A stretch of DNA of 64,000 bases from Auanema rhodensis. Taxonomy: Eukaryota > Nematoda > Chromadorea > Rhabditida > Rhabditidae. The position numbers and the translations under genes were made by a program. The DNA lies in contig OZ059895.1 in the NCBI GenBank assembly GCA_964057225.1, positions 23,322,688-23,386,687 of the forward strand, given 5' to 3'. Of this stretch, positions 25,277-39,316 are shown in pieces. The notes under the pieces were generated by a model that did no database searches, was not told the origin of the DNA, and saw nothing but the letters and a program-made list of their open reading frames with translations. Each line of letters opens with the position of its first letter. Positions within the stretch are counted from its first letter, which is position 1.

Positions 25277-26329
25277 CTAATTTTTGTATTAAGCGTTTCT
25301 CAATGTAGTATAGTGCATTCGATGCGGATTTTTAAGCTGCGTCGATCTGTGTTATCAGATTTGCGCTAGCTTAAAAATGCACCGAGATATCAACTGATAT
25401 AAGTTCACACTTATATCCTCGATTTTCACCCTGAAGAATTAATTTTTTCGTTGAATAACAATGTCCATCGTCTTTGCCTTGAAAAAAGAAATCTAAAAAC
25501 ATCTACTTTTTGCTAAATTATTTTGAAATTTTTCGAAAAAATTTTTGTCAAAATGTTTTTGGAAGCAATGTTGAGTGTACATGGAAACTCAACATACACT
25601 AATGCATCATTTTTCAAACGATCATAACTAATTTTTGTATTAAGCGTTTCTCAATGTAGTATAGTGCATTCGATGCGGATTTTTAAGCTGCGTCGATCTG
25701 TGTTATCAGATTTGCGCTAGCTTAAAAATGCACCGAGATATCAACTGATATATGTTCACACTTATATCCTCGATTTTCACCCTGAAGAATTAATTTTTTC
25801 GTTGAATAACAATGTCCATCGTCTTTGCCTTGAAAAAAGGAATCTAAAAACATCTACTTTTTGCTAAATTATTTTGAAATTTTTCGAAAAAATTTTTGTC
25901 AAAATGTTTTTGGAAGCAATGTTGAGTGTACATGGAAACTCAACATACACTAATGCATCATTTTTCAAACGATCATAACTAATTTTTGTATTAAGCGTTT
26001 CTCAATGTAGTATAGTGCATTCGATGCGGATTTTTAAGCTGCGTCGATCTGTGTTATCAGATTTGCGCTAGCTTAAAAATGCACCGAGATATCAACTGAT
26101 ATAAGTTCACACTTATATCCTCGATTTTCACCCTGAAGAATTAATTTTTTCGTTGAATAACAATGTCCATCGTCTTTGCCTTGAAAAAAGAAATCTAAAA
26201 ACATCTACTTTTTGCTAAATTATTTTGAAATTTTTCGAAAAAATTTTTGTCAAAATGTTTTTGGAAGCAATGTTGAGTGTACATGGAAACTCAACATACA
26301 CTAATGCATCATTTTTCAAACGATCATAA

Positions 26330-27382
26330 CTAATTTTTGTATTAAGCGTTTCTCAATGTAGTATAGTGCATTCGATGCAGATTTTTAAGCTGCGTCGATC
26401 TGTGTTATCAGATTTGCGCTAGCTTGAAAATGCACCGAGATATCAACTGATATAAGTTCACACTTATATCCTCGATTTTCACCCTGAAGAACTAATTTTT
26501 TCGTTGAATAACAATGTTCATCGTCTTTGCCTTGAAAAAAGGAATCTAAAAACATCTACTTTTTGCTAAATTATTTTGAAATTTTTCGAAAAAATTTTTG
26601 TCAAAATGTTTTTGGAAGCAATGTTGAGTGTACATGGAAACTCAACATACACTAATGCATCATTTTTCAAACGATCATAACTAATTTTTGTATTAAGCGT
26701 TTCTCAATGTAGTATAGTGCATTCGATGCGGATTTTTAAGCTGCGTCGATCTGTGTTATCAGATTTGCTCTAGCTTAAAAATGCACCGAGATATCAACTG
26801 ATATAAGTTCACACTTATATCCTCGATTTTCACCCTGAAGAATTAATTTTTTCGTTGAATAACAATGTCCATCGTCTTTGCCTTGAAAAAAGAAATCTAA
26901 AAACATCTACTTTTTGCTAAATTATTTTGAAATTTTTCGAAAAAATTTTTGTCAAAATGTTTTTGGAAGCAATGTTGAGTGTACATGGAAACTCAACATA
27001 CACTAATGCATCATTTTTCAAACGATCATAACTAATTTTTGTATTAAGCGTTTCTCAATGTAGTATAGTGCATTCGATGCGGATTTTTAAGCTGCGTCGA
27101 TCTGTGTTATCAGATTTGCGCTAGCTTAAAAATGCACCGAGATATCAACTGATATAAGTTCACACTTATATCCTCGATTTTCACCCCGAAGAATTAATTT
27201 TTTCGTTGAATAACAATGTCCATCGTCTTTGCCTTGAAAAAAGAAATCTAAAAACATCTACTTTTTGCTAAATTATTTTGAAATTTTTCGAAAAAATTTT
27301 TGTCAAAATGTTTTTGGAAGCAATGTTGAGTGTACATGGAAACTCAACATACACTAATGCATCATTTTTCAAACGATCATAA
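26330..27382 (+). repeat. Marked trimer, copy 2
   Basis: Same three marked units (G97+C163, T89, C156) as at 24224, 2106 bp downstream. Between copies 1 and 2 lie one type II, one type I and one type II unit (25277-26329), so copies 1 and 2 belong to a six-unit repeat whose second half was then skipped in the next step. Confidence 0.92.
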
Positions 27383-28435
27383 CTAATTTTTGTATTAAGC
27401 GTTTCTCAATGTAGTATAGTGCATTCGATGCAGATTTTTAAGCTGCGTCGATCTGTGTTATCAGATTTGCGCTAGCTTGAAAATGCACCGAGATATCAAC
27501 TGATATAAGTTCACACTTATATCCTCGATTTTCACCCTGAAGAACTAATTTTTTCGTTGAATAACAATGTTCATCGTCTTTGCCTTGAAAAAAGGAATCT
27601 AAAAACATCTACTTTTTGCTAAATTATTTTGAAATTTTTCGAAAAAATTTTTGTCAAAATGTTTTTGGAAGCAATGTTGAGTGTACATGGAAACTCAACA
27701 TACACTAATGCATCATTTTTCAAACGATCATAACTAATTTTTGTATTAAGCGTTTCTCAATGTAGTATAGTGCATTCGATGCGGATTTTTAAGCTGCGTC
27801 GATCTGTGTTATCAGATTTGCTCTAGCTTAAAAATGCACCGAGATATCAACTGATATAAGTTCACACTTATATCCTCGATTTTCACCCTGAAGAATTAAT
27901 TTTTTCGTTGAATAACAATGTCCATCGTCTTTGCCTTGAAAAAAGAAATCTAAAAACATCTACTTTTTGCTAAATTATTTTGAAATTTTTCGAAAAAATT
28001 TTTGTCAAAATGTTTTTGGAAGCAATGTTGAGTGTACATGGAAACTCAACATACACTAATGCATCATTTTTCAAACGATCATAACTAATTTTTGTATTAA
28101 GCGTTTCTCAATGTAGTATAGTGCATTCGATGCGGATTTTTAAGCTGCGTCGATCTGTGTTATCAGATTTGCGCTAGCTTAAAAATGCACCGAGATATCA
28201 ACTGATATAAGTTCACACTTATATCCTCGATTTTCACCCCGAAGAATTAATTTTTTCGTTGAATAACAATGTCCATCGTCTTTGCCTTGAAAAAAGAAAT
28301 CTAAAAACATCTACTTTTTGCTAAATTATTTTGAAATTTTTCGAAAAAATTTTTGTCAAAATGTTTTTGGAAGCAATGTTGAGTGTACATGGAAACTCAA
28401 CATACACTAATGCATCATTTTTCAAACGATCATAA
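27383..28435 (+). repeat. Marked trimer, copy 3
   Basis: Direct tandem copy of 26330-27382 at an offset of exactly 1053 bp. The following unit (28436) is type I, as is the unit at 25628 one monomer after copy 1. The order hexamer first, then trimer, is a plausible history but inferred. Confidence 0.92.
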
Positions 28436-28786
28436 CTAATTTTTGTATTAAGCGTTTCTCAATGTAGTATAGTGCATTCGATGCGGATTTTTAAGCTGCG
28501 TCGATCTGTGTTATCAGATTTGCGCTAGCTTAAAAATGCACCGAGATATCAACTGATATATGTTCACACTTATATCCTCGATTTTCACCCTGAAGAATTA
28601 ATTTTTTCGTTGAATAACAATGTCCATCGTCTTTGCCTTGAAAAAAGGAATCTAAAAACATCTACTTTTTGCTAAATTATTTTGAAATTTTTCGAAAAAA
28701 TTTTTGTCAAAATGTTTTTGGAAGCAATGTTGAGTGTACATGGAAACTCAACATACACTAATGCATCATTTTTCAAACGATCATAA

Positions 28787-29839
28787 CTAATTTTTGTATT
28801 AAGCGTTTCTCAATGTAGTATAGTGCATTCGATGCGGATTTTTAAGCTGCGTCGATCTGTGTTATCAGATTTGCGCTAGCTTAAAAATGCACCGAGATAT
28901 CAACTGATATAAGTTCACACTTATATCCTCGATTTTCACCCTGAAGAATTAATTTTTTCGTTGAATAACATCGTCCATCGTCTTTGCCTTAAAAAAAGGA
29001 ATCTAAAAACATCTACTTTTTGCTAAATTATCTTGAAATTTTTTGAAAAAATTTTTGTCAAAATGTTTTTGGAAGCAATGTTGAGTGTACATGGAAACTC
29101 AACATACACTAATGCATCATTTTTCAAACGATCATAACTAATTTTTGTATTAAGCGTTTCTCAATGTAGTATAGTGCATTCGATGCGGATTTTTAAGCTG
29201 CGTCGATCTGTTTTATCAGATTTGCGCTAGCTTAAAAATGCACCGAGATATCAACTGATATATGTTCACACTTATATCCTCGATTTTCACCCTGAAGAAT
29301 TAATTTTTTCGTTGAATAACAATGTCCATCGTCTTTGCCTTGAAAAAAGGAATCTAAAAACATCTACTTTTTGCTAAATTATTTTGAAATTTTTCGAAAA
29401 AATTTTTGTCAAAATGTTTTTGGAAGCAATGTTGAGTGTACATGGAAACTCAACATACACTAATGCATCATTTTTCAAACGATCATAACTAATTTTTGTA
29501 TTAAGCGTTTCTCAATGTAGTATAGTGCATTCGATGCGGATTTTTAAGCTGCGTCGATCTGTGTTATCAGATTTGCGCTAGCTTAAAAATGCACCGAGAT
29601 ATCAACTGATATAAGTTCACACTTATATCCTCGATTTTCACCCTGAAGAATTAATTTTTTCGTTGAATAACAATGTCCATCGTCTTTGCCTTGAAAAAAG
29701 AAATCTAAAAACATCTACTTTTTGCTAAATTATTTTGAAATTTTTCGAAAAAATTTTTGTCAAAATGTTTTTGGAAGCAATGTTGAGTGTACATGGAAAC
29801 TCAACATACACTAATGCATCATTTTTCAAACGATCATAA
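28787..29839 (+). repeat. Trimer with the T185/C186 haplotype, copy 1
   Basis: The first unit (m83) has a linked set of five changes: T185 and C186 (AACATCGTCC), A205 (CCTTAAAAAA), C246 (TATCTTGAAA) and T258 (TTTTTTGAAA). The second has T75 (TGTTTTATC) on a type I background. The third is type II. The same order follows at 29840-30892. T75 on type I is seen only in these two copies. Confidence 0.92.
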
Positions 29840-30892
29840 CTAATTTTTGTATTAAGCGTTTCTCAATGTAGTATAGTGCATTCGATGCGGATTTTTAAGC
29901 TGCGTCGATCTGTGTTATCAGATTTGCGCTAGCTTAAAAATGCACCGAGATATCAACTGATATAAGTTCACACTTATATCCTCGATTTTCACCCTGAAGA
30001 ATTAATTTTTTCGTTGAATAACATCGTCCATCGTCTTTGCCTTAAAAAAAGGAATCTAAAAACATCTACTTTTTGCTAAATTATCTTGAAATTTTTTGAA
30101 AAAATTTTTGTCAAAATGTTTTTGGAAGCAATGTTGAGTGTACATGGAAACTCAACATACACTAATGCATCATTTTTCAAACGATCATAACTAATTTTTG
30201 TATTAAGCGTTTCTCAATGTAGTATAGTGCATTCGATGCGGATTTTTAAGCTGCGTCGATCTGTTTTATCAGATTTGCGCTAGCTTAAAAATGCACCGAG
30301 ATATCAACTGATATATGTTCACACTTATATCCTCGATTTTCACCCTGAAGAATTAATTTTTTCGTTGAATAACAATGTCCATCGTCTTTGCCTTGAAAAA
30401 AGGAATCTAAAAACATCTACTTTTTGCTAAATTATTTTGAAATTTTTCGAAAAAATTTTTGTCAAAATGTTTTTGGAAGCAATGTTGAGTGTACATGGAA
30501 ACTCAACATACACTAATGCATCATTTTTCAAACGATCATAACTAATTTTTGTATTAAGCGTTTCTCAATGTAGTATAGTGCATTCGATGCGGATTTTTAA
30601 GCTGCGTCGATCTGTGTTATCAGATTTGCGCTAGCTTAAAAATGCACCGAGATATCAACTGATATAAGTTCACACTTATATCCTCGATTTTCACCCTGAA
30701 GAATTAATTTTTTCGTTGAATAACAATGTCCATCGTCTTTGCCTTGAAAAAAGAAATCTAAAAACATCTACTTTTTGCTAAATTATTTTGAAATTTTTCG
30801 AAAAAATTTTTGTCAAAATGTTTTTGGAAGCAATGTTGAGTGTACATGGAAACTCAACATACACTAATGCATCATTTTTCAAACGATCATAA
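29840..30892 (+). repeat. Trimer with the T185/C186 haplotype, copy 2
   Basis: Tandem copy of 28787-29839 at an offset of 1053 bp, with the same five linked changes in its first unit and T75 in its second. By eye I see no difference between the copies. Confidence 0.92.
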
Positions 30893-32998
30893 CTAATTTT
30901 TGTATTAAGCGTTTCTCAATGTAGTATAGTGCATTCGATGCGGATTTTTAAGCTGCGTCGATCTGTGTTATCAGATTTGCGCTAGCTTAAAAATGCACCG
31001 AGATATCAACTGATATAAGTTCACACTTATATCCTCGATTTTCACCCTGAAGAATTAATTTTTTCGTTGAATAACAATGTCCATCGTCTTTGCCTTGAGA
31101 AAAGAAATCTAAAAACATCTACTTTTTGCTAAATTATTTTGAAATTTTTCGAAAAAATTTTTGTCAAAATGTTTTTGGAAGCAATGTTGAGTGTACATGG
31201 AAACTCAACATACACGAATGCATCATTTTTCAAACGATCATAACTAATTTTTGTATAAAGCGTTTCTCAATGTAGTATAGTGCATTCGATGCGGATTTTT
31301 AAGCTGCGTCGATCTGTGTTATCAGATTTGCGCTAGCTTAAAAATGCACCGAGATATCAACTGATATAAGTTCACACTTATATCCTCGATTTTCACCCTG
31401 AAGAATTAATTTTTTCGTTGAATAACAATGTTCATCGTCTTTGCCTTGAAAAAAGGAATCTAAAAACATCTACTTTTTGCTAAATTATTTTGAAATTTTT
31501 CGAAAAAATTTTTGTCAAAATGTTTTTGGAAGCAATGTTGAGTGTACATGGAAACTCAACATACACTAATGCATCATTTTTCAAACGATCATAACTAATT
31601 TTTGTATTAAGCGTTTCTCAATGTAGTATAGTGCATTCGATGCGGATTTTTAAGCTGCGTCGATCTGTGTTATCAGATTTGCGCTAGCTTAAAAATGCAC
31701 CGAGATATCAACTGATATAAGTTCACACTTATATCCTCGATTTTCACCCTGAAGAATTAATTTTTTCGTTGAATAACAATGTCCATCGTCTTTGCCTTGA
31801 AAAAAGAAATCTAAAAACATCTACTTTTTGCTAAATTATTTTGAAATTTTTCGAAAAAATTTTTGTCAAAATGTTTTTGGAAGCAATGTTGAGTGTACAT
31901 GGAAACTCAACATACACTAATGCATCATTTTTCAAACGATCATAACTAATTTTTGTATTAAGCGTTTCTCAATGTAGTATAGTGCATTCGATGCGGATTT
32001 TTAAGCTGCGTCGATCTGTGTTATCAGATTTGCGCTAGCTTAAAAATGCACCGAGATATCAACTGATATATGTTCACACTTATATCCTCGATTTTCACCC
32101 TGAAGAATTAATTTTTTCGTTGAATAACAATGTCCATCGTCTTTGCCTTGAAAAAAGGAATCTAAAAACATCTACTTTTTGCTAAATTATTTTGAAATTT
32201 TTCGAAAAAATTTTTGTCAAAATGTTTTTGGAAGCAATGTTGAGTGTACATGGAAACTCAACATACACTAATGCATCATTTTTCAAACGATCATAACTAA
32301 TTTTTGTATTAAGCGTTTCTCAATGTAGTATAGTGCATTCGATGCGGATTTTTAAGCTGCGTCGATCTGTGTTATCAGATTTGCGCTAGCTTAAAAATGC
32401 ACCGAGATATCAACTGATATAAGTTCACACTTATATCCTCGATTTTCACCCTGAAGAATTAATTTTTTCGTTGAATAACATCGTCCATCGTCTTTGCCTT
32501 AAAAAAAGGAATCTAAAAACATCTACTTTTTGCTAAATTATCTTGAAATTTTTTGAAAAAATTTTTGTCAAAATGTTTTTGGAAGCAATGTTGAGTGTAC
32601 ATGGAAACTCAACATACACTAATGCATCATTTTTCAAACGATCATAACTAATTTTTGTATTAAGCGTTTCTCAATGTAGTATAGTGCATTCGATGCGGAT
32701 TTTTAAGCTGCGTCGATCTGTGTTATCAGATTTGCGCTAGCTTAAAAATGCACCGAGATATCAACTGATATAAGTTCACACTTATATCCTCGATTTTCAC
32801 CCTGAAGAATTAATTTTTTCGTTGAATAACAATGTTCATCGTCTTTGCCTTGAAAAAAGGAATCTAAAAACATCTACTTTTTGCTAAATTATTTTGAAAT
32901 TTTTCGAAAAAATTTTTGTCAAAATGTTTTTGGAAGCAATGTTGAGTGTACATGGAAACTCAACATACACTAATGCATCATTTTTCAAACGATCATAA
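30542..32998 (+). repeat. 7 matched units of a 9-monomer repeat, copy 1
   Basis: Units m88 to m94 match m97 to m103 at an offset of 3159 bp. Marks in order: plain type II; G207 (CCTTGAGAAA); A14 (GTATAAAG) with T189; type II; type I; the T185/C186 haplotype; type III. The G207 unit here has an extra private G324 (CACGAATG) that copy 2 lacks. The copy 1 unit m88 is also the last unit of the preceding trimer. Confidence 0.9.
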
Positions 32999-33700
32999 CT
33001 AATTTTTGTATTAAGCGTTTCTCAATGTAGTATAGTGCATTCGATGCGGATTTTTAAGCTGCGTCGATCTGTGTTATCAGATTTGCGCTAGCTTAAAAAT
33101 GCACCGAGATATCAACTGATATAAGTTCACACTTATATCCTCGATTTTCACCCTGAAGAATTAATTTTTTCGTTGAATAACAATGTTCATCGTCTTTGCC
33201 TTGAAAAAAGGAATCTAAAAACATCTACTTTTTGCTAAATTATTTTGAAATTTTTCGAAAAAATTTTTGTCAAAATGTTTTTGGAAGCAATGTTGAGTGT
33301 ACATGGAAACTCAACATACACTAATGCATCATTTTTCAAACGATCATAACTAATTTTTGTATTAAGCGTTTCTCAATGTAGTATAGTGCATTCGATGCGG
33401 ATTTTTAAGCTGCGTCGATCTGTGTTATCAGATTTGCGCTAGCTTAAAAATGCACCGAGATATCAACTGATATATGTTCACACTTATATCCTCGATTTTC
33501 ACCCTGAAGAATTAATTTTTTCGTTGAATAACAATGTCCATCGTCTTTGCCTTGAAAAAAGGAATCTAAAAACATCTACTTTTTGCTAAATTATTTTGAA
33601 ATTTTTCGAAAAAATTTTTGTCAAAATGTTTTTGGAAGCAATGTTGAGTGTACATGGAAACTCAACATACACTAATGCATCATTTTTCAAACGATCATAA

Positions 33701-36157
33701 CTAATTTTTGTATTAAGCGTTTCTCAATGTAGTATAGTGCATTCGATGCGGATTTTTAAGCTGCGTCGATCTGTGTTATCAGATTTGCGCTAGCTTAAAA
33801 ATGCACCGAGATATCAACTGATATAAGTTCACACTTATATCCTCGATTTTCACCCTGAAGAATTAATTTTTTCGTTGAATAACAATGTCCATCGTCTTTG
33901 CCTTGAAAAAAGAAATCTAAAAACATCTACTTTTTGCTAAATTATTTTGAAATTTTTCGAAAAAATTTTTGTCAAAATGTTTTTGGAAGCAATGTTGAGT
34001 GTACATGGAAACTCAACATACACTAATGCATCATTTTTCAAACGATCATAACTAATTTTTGTATTAAGCGTTTCTCAATGTAGTATAGTGCATTCGATGC
34101 GGATTTTTAAGCTGCGTCGATCTGTGTTATCAGATTTGCGCTAGCTTAAAAATGCACCGAGATATCAACTGATATAAGTTCACACTTATATCCTCGATTT
34201 TCACCCTGAAGAATTAATTTTTTCGTTGAATAACAATGTCCATCGTCTTTGCCTTGAGAAAAGAAATCTAAAAACATCTACTTTTTGCTAAATTATTTTG
34301 AAATTTTTCGAAAAAATTTTTGTCAAAATGTTTTTGGAAGCAATGTTGAGTGTACATGGAAACTCAACATACACTAATGCATCATTTTTCAAACGATCAT
34401 AACTAATTTTTGTATAAAGCGTTTCTCAATGTAGTATAGTGCATTCGATGCGGATTTTTAAGCTGCGTCGATCTGTGTTATCAGATTTGCGCTAGCTTAA
34501 AAATGCACCGAGATATCAACTGATATAAGTTCACACTTATATCCTCGATTTTCACCCTGAAGAATTAATTTTTTCGTTGAATAACAATGTTCATCGTCTT
34601 TGCCTTGAAAAAAGGAATCTAAAAACATCTACTTTTTGCTAAATTATTTTGAAATTTTTCGAAAAAATTTTTGTCAAAATGTTTTTGGAAGCAATGTTGA
34701 GTGTACATGGAAACTCAACATACACTAATGCATCATTTTTCAAACGATCATAACTAATTTTTGTATTAAGCGTTTCTCAATGTAGTATAGTGCATTCGAT
34801 GCGGATTTTTAAGCTGCGTCGATCTGTGTTATCAGATTTGCGCTAGCTTAAAAATGCACCGAGATATCAACTGATATAAGTTCACACTTATATCCTCGAT
34901 TTTCACCCTGAAGAATTAATTTTTTCGTTGAATAACAATGTCCATCGTCTTTGCCTTGAAAAAAGAAATCTAAAAACATCTACTTTTTGCTAAATTATTT
35001 TGAAATTTTTCGAAAAAATTTTTGTCAAAATGTTTTTGGAAGCAATGTTGAGTGTACATGGAAACTCAACATACACTAATGCATCATTTTTCAAACGATC
35101 ATAACTAATTTTTGTATTAAGCGTTTCTCAATGTAGTATAGTGCATTCGATGCGGATTTTTAAGCTGCGTCGATCTGTGTTATCAGATTTGCGCTAGCTT
35201 AAAAATGCACCGAGATATCAACTGATATATGTTCACACTTATATCCTCGATTTTCACCCTGAAGAATTAATTTTTTCGTTGAATAACAATGTCCATCGTC
35301 TTTGCCTTGAAAAAAGGAATCTAAAAACATCTACTTTTTGCTAAATTATTTTGAAATTTTTCGAAAAAATTTTTGTCAAAATGTTTTTGGAAGCAATGTT
35401 GAGTGTACATGGAAACTCAACATACACTAATGCATCATTTTTCAAACGATCATAACTAATTTTTGTATTAAGCGTTTCTCAATGTAGTATAGTGCATTCG
35501 ATGCGGATTTTTAAGCTGCGTCGATCTGTGTTATCAGATTTGCGCTAGCTTAAAAATGCACCGAGATATCAACTGATATAAGTTCACACTTATATCCTCG
35601 ATTTTCACCCTGAAGAATTAATTTTTTCGTTGAATAACATCGTCCATCGTCTTTGCCTTAAAAAAAGGAATCTAAAAACATCTACTTTTTGCTAAATTAT
35701 CTTGAAATTTTTTGAAAAAATTTTTGTCAAAATGTTTTTGGAAGCAATGTTGAGTGTACATGGAAACTCAACATACACTAATGCATCATTTTTCAAACGA
35801 TCATAACTAATTTTTGTATTAAGCGTTTCTCAATGTAGTATAGTGCATTCGATGCGGATTTTTAAGCTGCGTCGATCTGTGTTATCAGATTTGCGCTAGC
35901 TTAAAAATGCACCGAGATATCAACTGATATAAGTTCACACTTATATCCTCGATTTTCACCCTGAAGAATTAATTTTTTCGTTGAATAACAATGTTCATCG
36001 TCTTTGCCTTGAAAAAAGGAATCTAAAAACATCTACTTTTTGCTAAATTATTTTGAAATTTTTCGAAAAAATTTTTGTCAAAATGTTTTTGGAAGCAATG
36101 TTGAGTGTACATGGAAACTCAACATACACTAATGCATCATTTTTCAAACGATCATAA
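33701..36157 (+). repeat. 7 matched units of a 9-monomer repeat, copy 2
   Basis: Units m97 to m103, matching 30542-32998. The two units completing the nine-unit period are m95 and m96 (type III and type I). The presence of both G207 and A14 units in adjacent position in both copies makes chance very unlikely. Confidence 0.9.
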
Positions 36158-37561
36158 CTAATTTTTGTATTAAGCGTTTCTCAATGTAGTATAGTGCATT
36201 CGATGCGGATTTTTAAGCTGCGTCGATCTGTGTTATCAGATTTGCGCTAGCTTAAAAATGCACCGAGATATCAACTGATATAAGTTCACACTTATATCCT
36301 CGATTTTCACCCTGAAGAATTAATTTTTTCGTTGAATAACAATGTCCATCGTCTTTGCCTTGAAAAAAGAAATCTAAAAACATCTACTTTTTGCTAAATT
36401 ATTTTGAAATTTTTCGAAAAAATTTTTGTCAAAATGTTTTTGGAAGCAATGTTGAGTGTACATGGAAACTCAACATACACTAATGCATCATTTTTCAAAC
36501 GATCATAACTAATTTTTGTATTAAGCGTTTCTCAATGTAGTATAGTGCATTCGATGCGGATTTTTAAGCTGCGTCGATCTGTGTTATCAGATTTGCGCTA
36601 GCTTAAAAATGCACCGAGATATCAACTGATATATGTTCACACTTATATCCTCGATTTTCACCCTGAAGAATTAATTTTTTCGTTGAATAACAATGTCCAT
36701 CGTCTTTGCCTTGAAAAAAGGAATCTAAAAACATCTACTTTTTGCTAAATTATTTTGAAATTTTTCGAAAAAATTTTTGTCAAAATGTTTTTGGAAGCAA
36801 TGTTGAGTGTACATGGAAACTCAACATACACTAATGCATCATTTTTCAAACGATCATAACTAATTTTTGTATTAAGCGTTTCTCAATGTAGTATAGTGCA
36901 TTCGATGCGGATTTTTAAGCTGCGTCGATCTGTGTTATCAGATTTGCGCTAGCTTAAAAATGCACCGAGATATCAACTGATATAAGTTCACACTTATATC
37001 CTCGATTTTCACCCTGAAGAATTAATTTTTTCGTTGAATAACATCGTCCATCGTCTTTGCCTTAAAAAAAGGAATCTAAAAACATCTACTTTTTGCTAAA
37101 TTATCTTGAAATTTTTTGAAAAAATTTTTGTCAAAATGTTTTTGGAAGCAATGTTGAGTGTACATGGAAACTCAACATACACTAATGCATCATTTTTCAA
37201 ACGATCATAACTAATTTTTGTATTAAGCGTTTCTCAATGTAGTATAGTGCATTCGATGCGGATTTTTAAGCTGCGTCGATCTGTGTTATCAGATTTGCGC
37301 TAGCTTAAAAATGCACCGAGATATCAACTGATATAAGTTCACACTTATATCCTCGATTTTCACCCTGAAGAATTAATTTTTTCGTTGAATAACAATGTTC
37401 ATCGTCTTTGCCTTGAAAAAAGGAATCTAAAAACATCTACTTTTTGCTAAATTATTTTGAAATTTTTCGAAAAAATTTTTGTCAAAATGTTTTTGGAAGC
37501 AATGTTGAGTGTACATGGAAACTCAACATACACTAATGCATCATTTTTCAAACGATCATAA
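34754..37561 (+). repeat. Two copies of a 1404-bp tetramer
   Basis: The order type II, type I, T185/C186 haplotype, type III occupies 34754-36157 and again 36158-37561. The same four units also stand at 31595-32998. The tetramer is nested inside the 9-monomer repeat, so it was copied again after, or during, that event. Confidence 0.88.
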
Positions 37562-39316
37562 CTAATTTTTGTATTAAGCGTTTCTCAATGTAGTATAGTG
37601 CATTCGATGCGGATTTTTAAGCTGCGTCGATCTGTGTTATCAGATTTGCGCTAGCTTAAAAATGCACCGAGATATCAACTGATATAAGTTCACACTTATA
37701 TCCTCGATTTTCACCCTGAAGAATTAATTTTTTCGTTGAATAACAATGTCCATCGTCTTTGCCTTGAAAAAAGAAATCTAAAAACATCTACTTTTTGCTA
37801 AATTATTTTGAAATTTTTCGAAAAAATTTTTGTCAAAATGTTTTTGGAAGCAATGTTGAGTGTACATGGAAACTCAACATACACTAATGCATCATTTTTC
37901 AAACGATCATAACTAATTTTTGTATTAAGCGTTTCTCAATGTAGTATAGTGCATTCGATGCGGATTTTTAAGCTGCGTCGATCTGTGTTATCAGATTTGC
38001 GCTAGCTTAAAAATGCACCGAGATATCAACTGATATAAGTTCACACATATATCCTCGATTTTCACCCTGAAGAATTAATTTTTTCGTTGAATAACAATGT
38101 TCATCGTCTTTGCCTTGAAAAAAGGAATCTAAAAACATCTACTTTTTGCTAAATTATTTTGAAATTTTTCGAAAAAATTTTTGTCAAAATGTTTTTGGAA
38201 GCAATGTTGAGTGTACATGGAAACTCAACATACACTAATGCATCATTTTTCAAACAATCATAACTAATTTTTGTATTAAGCGTTTCTCAATGTAGTATAG
38301 TGCATTCGATGCGGATTTTTAAGCTGCGTCGATCTGTGTTATCAGATTTGCGCTAGCTTAAAAATGCACCGAGATATCAACTGATATAAGTTCACACTTA
38401 TATCCTCGATTTTCACCCTGAAGAATTAATTTTTTCGTTGAATAACAATGTCCATCGTCTTTGCCTTGAAAAAAGAAATCTAAAAACATCTACTTTTTGC
38501 TAAATTATTTTGAAATTTTTCGAAAAAATTTTTGTCAAAATGTTTTTGGAAGCAATGTTGAGTGTACATGGAAACTCAACATACACTAATGCATCATTTT
38601 TCAAACGATCATAACTAATTTTTGTATTAAGCGTTTCTCAATGTAGTATAGTGCATTCGATGCGGATTTTTAAGCTGCGTCGATCTGTGTTATCAAACTT
38701 GCGCTAGCTTAAAAATGCACCGAGATATCAACTGATATAAGTTCACACTTATATCCTCGATTTTCACCCTGAAGAATTAATTTTTTCGTTGAATAACAAT
38801 GTCCATCGTCTTTGCCTTGAAAAAAGAAATCTAAAAACATCTACTTTTTGCTAAATTATTTTGAAATTTTTCGAAAAAATTTTTGTCAAAATGTTTTTGG
38901 AAGCAATGTTGAGTGTACATGGAAACTCAACATACACTAATGCATCATTTTTCAAACGATCATAACTAATTTTTGTATTAAGCGTTTCTCAATGTAGTAT
39001 AGTGCATTCGATGCGGATTTTTAAGCTGCGTCGATCTGTGTTATCAGATTTGCGCTAGCTTAAAAATGCACCGAGATATCAACTGATATATGTTCACACT
39101 TATATCCTCGATTTTCACCCTGAAGAATTAATTTTTTCGTTGAATAACAATGTCCATCGTCTTTGCCTTGAAAAAAGGAATCTAAAAACATCTACTTTTT
39201 GCTAAATTATTTTGAAATTTTTCGAAAAAATTTTTGTCAAAATGTTTTTGGAAGCAATGTTGAGTGTACATGGAAACTCAACATACACTAATGCATCATT
39301 TTTCAAACGATCATAA
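37562..39316 (+). repeat. Transition units with private changes
   Basis: Units m108 to m112. m109 has A135 (CACATATATCC) and A344 (CAAACAATCA) on type III. m111 has A82 and C84 (TATCAAACTT), which would break the inner ATCTG/CAGAT stem of hairpin H1. m112 is type I. None of these marks recurs, so this stretch has not been copied recently. It separates the 17-39 kb zone from the one that follows. Confidence 0.8.
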
